DNA from: Opitutia bacterium
GTDB lineage: Bacteria; Verrucomicrobiota; Verrucomicrobiia; Opitutales; Coraliomargaritaceae
DNA length: 64,000 nucleotides
Direction: 5' to 3'
Assembly: GCA_029252625.1 (NCBI GenBank)
Contig: JAQXBA010000078.1
Coordinates: forward strand, 1-64,000
Position numbers and translations under genes: made by a program. This document shows, one piece after another, positions 57,033 through 64,000 of this stretch (position 1 is the stretch's first letter; each line of letters begins with the position of its first letter). Below the pieces are notes generated by a model. That model did not search any database. It had not been told where the DNA came from and saw nothing but the letters and a program-made list of their open reading frames with translations.

Positions 57033-57178
57033 GCCACTCTGATACTCACTTCGAGCAGAAGGTAAATAAGCAAAAAGAATGACGCATATTTATCTGCTAT
57101 TAAGTTGGAATTTTGCACCATCCTTGCCTTATTAGTCGTAACAAATCTTTTCGGATAGATCCTTCCCTTTTTATTTAT

Positions 57179-58264
57179 ATGAAAACAGTCTTCATCTCTG
57201 GTTGCTACGACATCCTCCACGCGGGTCATATTCAATTTTTCCGCGAGGCTAGGGCTCTCGGCAGCCATCTCACCGTCTGCTTCGCTTCTGACGCGGTGCT
57301 GTGGGAGCACAAGAAACGCCGCACCTCGATCCCTCAGGATCATAAGCTGGCGCTGATGACGGCCCTCGAAGTGATCGACCAAGTGGTGATCGGCGACTGC
57401 GAAGAGCTCGGCCTCGACTTCAAGGATCACTTTCTAAAGATCCGCCCAGATGTCTTGGCGGTGACTGAGGACGACCAATACGCAGATATTAAACGCAGGC
57501 TTTGCGCCGAAGTCGGAGCCGAATACATCGCGCTACCCAAGACGCCGCCGCAGTTCACACCGGTTTCCTCCAGCTCGATTGTGCGTAACATCCGCACCCC
57601 AGCAGAAGCACCACTCCGCGTCGATTTCGGCGGCGGCTGGCTCGACGTGCCACACCATGCAAGGTCAGGCGCATTCATCGTCAACTGCGCCATTTCACCG
57701 ATGGTTTCGCTCAACGACTGGGGCTACGAGATTAAGTCTGGACTCGGCGGCAGCGGTGCGTGGGCGCTGCTCAACGGCAACGACGGCGTCGAAAGCGAGC
57801 TCAACCTCGGCGTCGGCTGGCAAGATCCTGCCATCATCCGCGAGACTGGCGTCTGCGTCTGGCGCAGTGGACCGCGCCCAGTGCTTGATTTTAAGCGGAA
57901 CGGCGACTTTCTCCGCGGCCACATGGCGCTGCACTACACTGATATTCCGCACGACACTCCAGGCAATGTCGACAAGCTGCGCGACTACGATTTAATCGAA
58001 CAAGCCGCGGCCATCGCCAAGAGCGCCGTCTTTGCTGGCGACATCGCCCAGCTCGGCGAGGCAATCAGCCTCAGCTACGCCGCTCAGTTGGAGGAAGGCA
58101 TGCTTGAACTCCCCGCAGCCGATGCCTGCGTCGGCCGTAAATACTGCGGTGGTGGCTGGGGCGGCTATGCACTCTACCTGTTTGCGAACAGCGACGCCCG
58201 CGATGCATTTGTCGCATCTGCCAACTGCAATCGGTCGATTGAGCCCTACATTACCATCCGTTAG
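57179..58264 (+). CDS. Fusion of cytidylyltransferase-like and GHMP-kinase-like domains
   Basis: The 361-residue protein has two parts. Residues 1-135 form a nucleotidyltransferase of the RfaE/TagD type: GCYDILHAGHIQFF with the HAGH motif at 14-17, then SSSSIVRNIR. Residues about 140-361 resemble a compact GHMP kinase: APLRVDFGGGWLDVPHHARS, a phosphate loop GLGGSGAWALLNG near 187 and the third motif KYCGGGWGGYALYLF near 322. The kinase part is about 220 residues, shorter than usual. It may phosphorylate a sugar and then activate it with a nucleotide, as in heptose or fucose salvage. No partner genes are adjacent. ATG 57179 is used. Confidence 0.78.
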   Translation: MKTVFISGCYDILHAGHIQFFREARALGSHLTVCFASDAVLWEHKKRRTSIPQDHKLALMTALEVIDQVVIGDCEELGLDFKDHFLKIRPDVLAVTEDDQYADIKRRLCAEVGAEYIALPKTPPQFTPVSSSSIVRNIRTPAEAPLRVDFGGGWLDVPHHARSGAFIVNCAISPMVSLNDWGYEIKSGLGGSGAWALLNGNDGVESELNLGVGWQDPAIIRETGVCVWRSGPRPVLDFKRNGDFLRGHMALHYTDIPHDTPGNVDKLRDYDLIEQAAAIAKSAVFAGDIAQLGEAISLSYAAQLEEGMLELPAADACVGRKYCGGGWGGYALYLFANSDARDAFVASANCNRSIEPYITIR

Positions 58265-58329
58265 CGCTTTTTCCTTTACGGGACGCCGAACGAGATCAGT
58301 TTCTCTTGTTTCAGTGGGTACAAATCTAG

Positions 58330-58372
58330 ATTCACTCCAACTTCTGCCGCCCAACTTCTGACTTCTTTTTTA
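58330..58372 (+). other. Pyrimidine-rich leader of tyrS
   Basis: CAACTTCTGCCGCCCAACTT, then CTGACTTCTTTTTTA, precedes the ATG at 58373. No Shine-Dalgarno sequence is visible. A T-box leader is not seen. Confidence 0.5.
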
Positions 58373-59554
58373 ATGAGCCTGATCGAGACCATCCGCACCA
58401 ACACCGACACCGTCATCGGCGAAGCCGAGCTGGAGGATCGCCTCCACGGCAACCGCCCACTACGCGTCAAACTTGGGGTCGACCCGACACGCCCGGATCT
58501 GACCTTCGGCCACCTCGTGGTATTTAATAAACTTCGTCAGTTCCAAGACCTCGGGCACGAAGCCATTCTCATTATTGGCGACTTTACCACGCTGATCGGT
58601 GATCCCTCCGGTCGCTCGAACACACGCCCGGTCCTGACCAAAGACGAGATCATCCACAACGCAGATTCTTATCTCGAACAAGCCTTCAAGATTCTCGACG
58701 GAGACAAGACTACCGTCGTCTATAACAGCGAGTGGTTCGACAAGATGAGCTTCGAGGACTGCCTCAAGCTGGCGCGTAAGATGACCGTCGCACGCATGCT
58801 GGAGCGCGACGATTTCTCCAAGCGCTATGCCAGCAATGCACCGATCTCGATGATCGAGTTCATGTATCCACTTATCCAAGGCTACGATTCGCTTTATCTC
58901 AATGCCGACGTCGAAATCGGCGGCACTGATCAGCTCTTTAATATGCTGGTCGGTCGCGCGCTCCAGAAAGACGCTGGCAAGCAAGAGCAAGCCGTGATCA
59001 CCATGCCGCTGCTCGTCGGTCTCGATGGCAGCAAGAAGATGTCGAAGAGCGCGGACAACTACATCGCGTTTACCGACTCACCGAAAGAAATGTTTGGTAA
59101 GATCATGTCGATCAGTGATGACACGATGTGGACCTACTATCAGCTATTGCTCGAGTTCGATGACGCGAAAATAGCGAAGCTCCAGGAAGGCCACCCAATG
59201 GTTGCCAAGAAGCATCTCGCTTCGTCCTTGGTCGGCCAATTTCACTCGATGAAAGCCGGCAAGCATGAATTGGAACAGTTTGAGCAAGTTTTCTCAAAAA
59301 ATAAAATCCCCGATGACATGCCGACCTTCACTTGGAGCGATTTGCTCGGCAATGCCGACAGCGCACCACTGTTTGAGGTGATGGCCCAGTCCGAATTGTT
59401 CGAGAGTAAAGGCGCGATCCGCCGCCTCGTCCAGCAAGGCGCAGTAAAGATCGACAGCGTCAAACAAGACGATCCTAACCAAGAAATTAGCCGCCCAACC
59501 AGCGAATTAATTTTCCAAGCAGGTAAACGTATCTTCTTCAAACTGCTCGCCTAG
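58373..59554 (+). CDS. tyrS: Tyrosyl-tRNA synthetase
   Basis: TyrS charges tRNA-Tyr. The 393-residue class I enzyme has the HIGH-equivalent PDLTFGHLVV (residues 41-50). The tyrosine/tRNA core has QGYDSLYLNADVEIGGTDQL, and the KMSKS loop GSKKMSKSADNYIAF lies near 220. A C-terminal S4-like domain (GAIRRLVQQGAVKIDS) follows. It is of the TyrZ-like group, with an intact sequence throughout. Confidence 0.96.
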   Translation: MSLIETIRTNTDTVIGEAELEDRLHGNRPLRVKLGVDPTRPDLTFGHLVVFNKLRQFQDLGHEAILIIGDFTTLIGDPSGRSNTRPVLTKDEIIHNADSYLEQAFKILDGDKTTVVYNSEWFDKMSFEDCLKLARKMTVARMLERDDFSKRYASNAPISMIEFMYPLIQGYDSLYLNADVEIGGTDQLFNMLVGRALQKDAGKQEQAVITMPLLVGLDGSKKMSKSADNYIAFTDSPKEMFGKIMSISDDTMWTYYQLLLEFDDAKIAKLQEGHPMVAKKHLASSLVGQFHSMKAGKHELEQFEQVFSKNKIPDDMPTFTWSDLLGNADSAPLFEVMAQSELFESKGAIRRLVQQGAVKIDSVKQDDPNQEISRPTSELIFQAGKRIFFKLLA

Positions 59555-59639
59555 CAGACAAATTGGCAGCAGTAGCGCACATAAAGGCGCGTCTGCCTAT
59601 ATCTGACGCTTTACATTCGCGCCGCGTATTCCTTTATTA

Positions 59640-59690
59640 AGCGCTCTTTTCTTTTTTCATTCACTTCTCACTTCTCACTCACTTCTTATT
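59640..59690 (+). other. Pyrimidine-rich leader of the peroxiredoxin gene
   Basis: Direct CACTTCT repeats (three, with one interruption) and CTCTTTTCTTTTTT precede the ATG at 59691 without a Shine-Dalgarno sequence. Confidence 0.5.
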
Positions 59691-60164
59691 ATGGCACTCG
59701 CAACCGGAACTAAAGCACCCTTATTTTCACTCAAATCCAAGAACGCCGAGGGCCTTCAGGATATCTCTCTAGCTGACAATTTAGGCAAACAGAAGACCGT
59801 ATTACTGTTCTTCCCGCTCGCATTCACCAGCGTGTGCATGCAGGAAATGTGCGATGTTAGCAGCAGCCTCGCGTCTTACTCCGATTTAAACGCAGCCGTT
59901 TATGGCATTTCGGTCGACAGCCCGTTCGCTCAGGAACAGATGGCACAGGTCGATGGCCTCAAATTCCCACTCCTCAGTGATTTTAATAAAGACGTTTCCG
60001 CCGCCTATGATGTGCTGTATCCAGACCTTCTCGGCTTCAAGGGAGTCTCCAAGCGTTCTGCCTTTGTCATCGATGAAGATGGCGTGATCATCTATAGCGA
60101 ATCTGCTGAAGATCCACACGACCTACCCAATTTCGATGCAATCAAAGCAGCACTCAAAGGCTAG
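59691..60164 (+). CDS. Peroxiredoxin (AhpC/TSA family)
   Basis: The 157-residue thioredoxin-fold protein reduces peroxides. The peroxidatic Cys49 is in the FPLAFTSVC motif, with Thr and Pro in the right positions. A second Cys54 follows in CMQEMC. Distal motifs are VYGISVDSPFAQEQ, FPLLSDFNKDV and KRSAFVIDEDGVI. The arrangement is like AhpE or 1-Cys/atypical 2-Cys types; Cys54 is too near to be a conventional resolving Cys. It is a cytosolic oxidative-stress enzyme. Confidence 0.9.
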   Translation: MALATGTKAPLFSLKSKNAEGLQDISLADNLGKQKTVLLFFPLAFTSVCMQEMCDVSSSLASYSDLNAAVYGISVDSPFAQEQMAQVDGLKFPLLSDFNKDVSAAYDVLYPDLLGFKGVSKRSAFVIDEDGVIIYSESAEDPHDLPNFDAIKAALKG

Positions 60165-60339
60165 GCCTCATACTGGTGACCAAAAAACCGATGGCTCGAC
60201 ACAAACGGTTGACCTTACGGTACAAATTGTTACTCCTGTTGAAGTCGAGCAACTACGGCTACGGTGGCATACATGAATACTTCCTACGCGACAACCTCTC
60301 CGAATCCTAAGACTATTATTTGCCGCAAAACTCCAACGC

Positions 60340-60852
60340 ATGAGTGAGCCTCTACCGCCTACTTTTTTAGTCAGTGCCTACTCTGATCCCGTCGTGGTTC
60401 AGATTCACGGCAAGGCGAACTATCTAAACTGTAACTCGTTTCGAGAGTTCATCGCAGAGATGGTCAGCGCAGGCAAGCCACACATCGTGCTCGACTTCGA
60501 GAATTGCAAAGGGATGGATAGCACTTTTCTTGGGATCCTGGCAGGCACGGCGATGGAGATGCGTAGGCAATCGCCTCCGGGCGTTTTGATCATTTGTAAG
60601 CTAGGTGAGCGCAACCACGAACTCGTCTGCAACCTAGGCCTACAAAACCTTCTCACCATCGGTGAGGACCTTCCAGACAACTCCGATGCTGCAGCCGAGT
60701 TTTCGGCTCTTAAAAACATAGAAGTCTCCGCAGCCAAAAACGTGCTCAACGCTCACGAGAATTTAGTAAAGGCCGACACCGAGAATGCGGCGAAATTTCA
60801 AGACGTCATCGCCTTCCTGAGAAATCAGGTTGAAAAACAAGAACAGGATTGA
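60340..60852 (+). CDS. STAS-domain anti-sigma-factor antagonist-like protein
   Basis: The 170-residue protein has a STAS domain (about 10-115) with the phosphorylatable Ser61 in CKGMDSTFLGILAG and the HIVLDFENC strand. A charged helical tail of about 45 residues (VLNAHENLVKADTENAAKFQ) follows. SpoIIAA/RsbV-type proteins release a partner when dephosphorylated. The next gene, 42 bases on, encodes a PP2C phosphatase that could dephosphorylate it. No RsbW-type kinase or sigma factor is adjacent. Confidence 0.88.
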   Translation: MSEPLPPTFLVSAYSDPVVVQIHGKANYLNCNSFREFIAEMVSAGKPHIVLDFENCKGMDSTFLGILAGTAMEMRRQSPPGVLIICKLGERNHELVCNLGLQNLLTIGEDLPDNSDAAAEFSALKNIEVSAAKNVLNAHENLVKADTENAAKFQDVIAFLRNQVEKQEQD

Positions 60853-60894
60853 GCAGGAACTAATTCTGGCTTCCGCAAAAAGATTTGTACCCTT

Positions 60895-62328
60895 ATGTCC
60901 TTTTTCCTTGGAGCATTAGCCGGACTATTCGGCATGTGGCTACTCTACACGGGTAAGCGCAGACACGTTAAAATTATCGAAGACGAAAAGCAACTTCTGC
61001 AGCAGGAGAAGCAAATCGTCGTCGAGTTCATGCACAACATGGTCGAGGCAGTCGCTGAAGGCAGCGACCGTGCCGCCATGTTTCAACGTATCATTCATGC
61101 CGCGATTCTCAGCACCGGCGCAATGAGCGCATGCATCTTTGAAAAGCGCGACGACGACACGCTCAAAGGCATCGCCGTCGAAGGGCTGTTCCCGCCGCAG
61201 CGCAAACTTCCCGAAGATCTCAGCGCCAAACTGGTCACCCGCACACAATTCCTCGAGAGCATCCTCAAATCCGAGACCTTTGAAATGGGCGAAGGCTTGA
61301 TCGGCCAAGTCGCCAAGTCCAAACGTGCGCAACTCATCGCCGATGCCAGCATCGACCCCCGCGTCATCCAGCACAACGATCCAGCGCTCAAAGTGCGCTC
61401 CATCATTATAGCCCCCGTGCTCTTTCAAGATCGTCTCATCGCGGTGCTCGCAGTTGCCAACCCCGCCGACGAACTCGCCTTTACCGATACCGACTTTTCG
61501 CTGGTCGAATCGCTCGCCGAACAAGTTGGCCTCGCGGTGCATAATAGTGACGCCATGCAGCTTCAAATCGAGAAAAGCAAACTCGACCTGGATATCGAAC
61601 TCGCCAGTAACATCCAGAGCCTACTGCTACCGAGCCAGTTTCCCTCCAGCCCTAAAATTGAATTTGCGGCACACTATACCGCCGCGCAAAAGATCGGTGG
61701 CGACCTTTACGATGTATTCGCTATTGACGAAAATCGAATCGGCGTGGCCATCGCCGATGTATCCGGCAAAGGCATCTCTGCTTCCATCTTGATGGCCATT
61801 TGTCAGACCAACCTGCGCCACATCTCCCATCAATTGAACTCTCCCGCCGAAGTGCTCAGCGCTATCAACGCACAAATGCAAAGCTCCATGCGGCGCGATA
61901 TGTTTATCACCATCATCTACGCGATCATCGATCAAGCTAAGCAAGAGATCACTTTCGCACGCGCAGGCCACGAGCTGCCATTCTTGTACCACCGAACCAG
62001 CAATGGCACTTGCCAGGTCGAAACTATCGAGTCTCAAGGAATGGCCCTCGGCATGGTACCACCCGAAATTTTTGACCTCGCGATCAAAGACAAAACCGTG
62101 CCGTTCAGCAAAGACGACGCATTGATTCTCTACACCGATGGTGTGACCGAGAGCGTCAATTCCAGCGGCGAGGAATATTCTGGGGAACGCCTAATGAACG
62201 CGTTCAAAACACACGGCAACGGCAGCGCCCAATCGATCCTGAACCAGCTAATGAACAGTGTACACCGTTTTTCTGGCGACGCAGGACAACCCGACGACCT
62301 TACCTTAATTACGATCAAGCATAGCTGA
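60895..62328 (+). CDS. GAF-domain PP2C (SpoIIE/RsbU-type) phosphatase
   Basis: The 477-residue protein has an N-terminal membrane helix (about 1-17), a short coiled coil and a GAF domain (about 50-215; GEGLIGQVAKSKRAQLIADA). A linker helix and a SpoIIE phosphatase domain (about 250-475) follow. Metal and catalytic motifs are QKIGGDLYDVF, VAIADVSGKGISASILMAIC, ARAGHELPFLY and ALILYTDGVTE. It probably dephosphorylates the STAS protein encoded just upstream in response to a signal bound by GAF. It is membrane-associated, facing the cytosol. Confidence 0.9.
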   Translation: MSFFLGALAGLFGMWLLYTGKRRHVKIIEDEKQLLQQEKQIVVEFMHNMVEAVAEGSDRAAMFQRIIHAAILSTGAMSACIFEKRDDDTLKGIAVEGLFPPQRKLPEDLSAKLVTRTQFLESILKSETFEMGEGLIGQVAKSKRAQLIADASIDPRVIQHNDPALKVRSIIIAPVLFQDRLIAVLAVANPADELAFTDTDFSLVESLAEQVGLAVHNSDAMQLQIEKSKLDLDIELASNIQSLLLPSQFPSSPKIEFAAHYTAAQKIGGDLYDVFAIDENRIGVAIADVSGKGISASILMAICQTNLRHISHQLNSPAEVLSAINAQMQSSMRRDMFITIIYAIIDQAKQEITFARAGHELPFLYHRTSNGTCQVETIESQGMALGMVPPEIFDLAIKDKTVPFSKDDALILYTDGVTESVNSSGEEYSGERLMNAFKTHGNGSAQSILNQLMNSVHRFSGDAGQPDDLTLITIKHS

Positions 62329-62370
62329 GGCTACAGTGACGCAGGCACTGATTATGCCGCATTAGTGCTT

Positions 62371-62443
62371 GAAAGGAGGGAGAGCGACCCGCCCTCATCG
62401 TCGAATGTGCAGATGCCGAGGGCTAATCGCCCACGCTCCTTTC
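62371..62443. repeat. Palindromic intergenic repeat, family A
   Basis: GAAAGGAGGGAGAGCGACCC at the left and GGCTAATCGCCCACGCTCCT at the right form an imperfect inverted pair around a 25-base loop. It shares GGAGxGxGCGACCCGCCC with the 53.6 kb copy. Confidence 0.65.
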
Positions 62444-62456
62444 TCACTAATAGGCA

Positions 62457-62492
62457 AAAATAGCTCAGAGAAATGAATCCTCTGAGCTATTT
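62457..62492. terminator. Bidirectional terminator between convergent genes
   Basis: AAATAGCTCAGAG and CTCTGAGCTATTT form a 13-bp stem around AAATGAATC, with flanking A and T bases on both sides. It separates the phosphatase and acnB transcripts. Confidence 0.85.
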
Positions 62493-62515
62493 GAAAACTT
62501 ACGAACAGCAAATGA

Positions 62516-64000
<1,485 letters not shown>

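Overview
The window is a gene-dense bacterial chromosome segment of moderate, slightly high GC content. It has no rRNA, tRNA, CRISPR array, prophage or transposase that I could find. The gene content points to a Gram-negative member of the Verrucomicrobiota, most likely class Opitutae. The evidence is a fused SecDF, an EpsI/exosortase-linked exopolysaccharide locus, KdsB (LPS Kdo synthesis), an ECF sigma operon with a verrucomicrobial-style anti-sigma protein, DUF4126, the Asp23/AmaP pair and AcnB. This placement is inference from gene content and has not been tested by phylogeny.

Layout. 1-13.9 kb: truncated ppnP, an SLC13 transporter, dprA, nnr, pdxJ, a LuxR-type regulator with a degenerate receiver, recJ, secDF-yajC and menA. 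14-22.8 kb: a frameshifted small membrane protein, a sugar-nucleotide transferase, DUF4126 between two palindromic repeats, divergent gcvP and gcvT, and an operon of ECF sigma factor, anti-sigma-like protein and an HtrA-like protein that lacks all three catalytic residues. 22.9-30.6 kb: a ketoacyl synthase, ACP and CrtI-like oxidoreductase group, HIT protein, nrdR, pabA/trpG, trpB, kdsB and a rhodanese. 31-40 kb: a surface-polysaccharide region with a FecR-like protein, an O-antigen ligase/polymerase with TPRs and an EpsI-domain protein. Next to it is a seven-gene cluster of two ACPs, KAS III, two SDR reductases, an AMP ligase and a PglD-like acyltransferase.

40-64 kb: accBC, asp23/amaP, a lipoprotein, a CGWS glutaredoxin, gltBD, a DUF4136 lipoprotein, thrH, a Dabb protein, pnuC with an NR kinase, ruvB, a SpoU methyltransferase, an aldehyde dehydrogenase, a nucleotidyltransferase-GHMP kinase fusion, tyrS, a peroxiredoxin, a STAS/SpoIIE partner-switching pair and truncated acnB.

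The most interesting candidate system is the 34.8-39.9 kb cluster. It looks like a self-contained route that builds a short 3-hydroxyacyl group on a carrier protein and transfers it to an amino sugar of a surface glycan. Second are the ECF sigma operon with a catalytically dead HtrA, the KAS-ACP-desaturase trio and the transferase-kinase fusion. Intergenic regions carry at least two families of palindromic repeats and several pyrimidine-rich leaders, including a four-unit 24-bp tandem array just before gltD.
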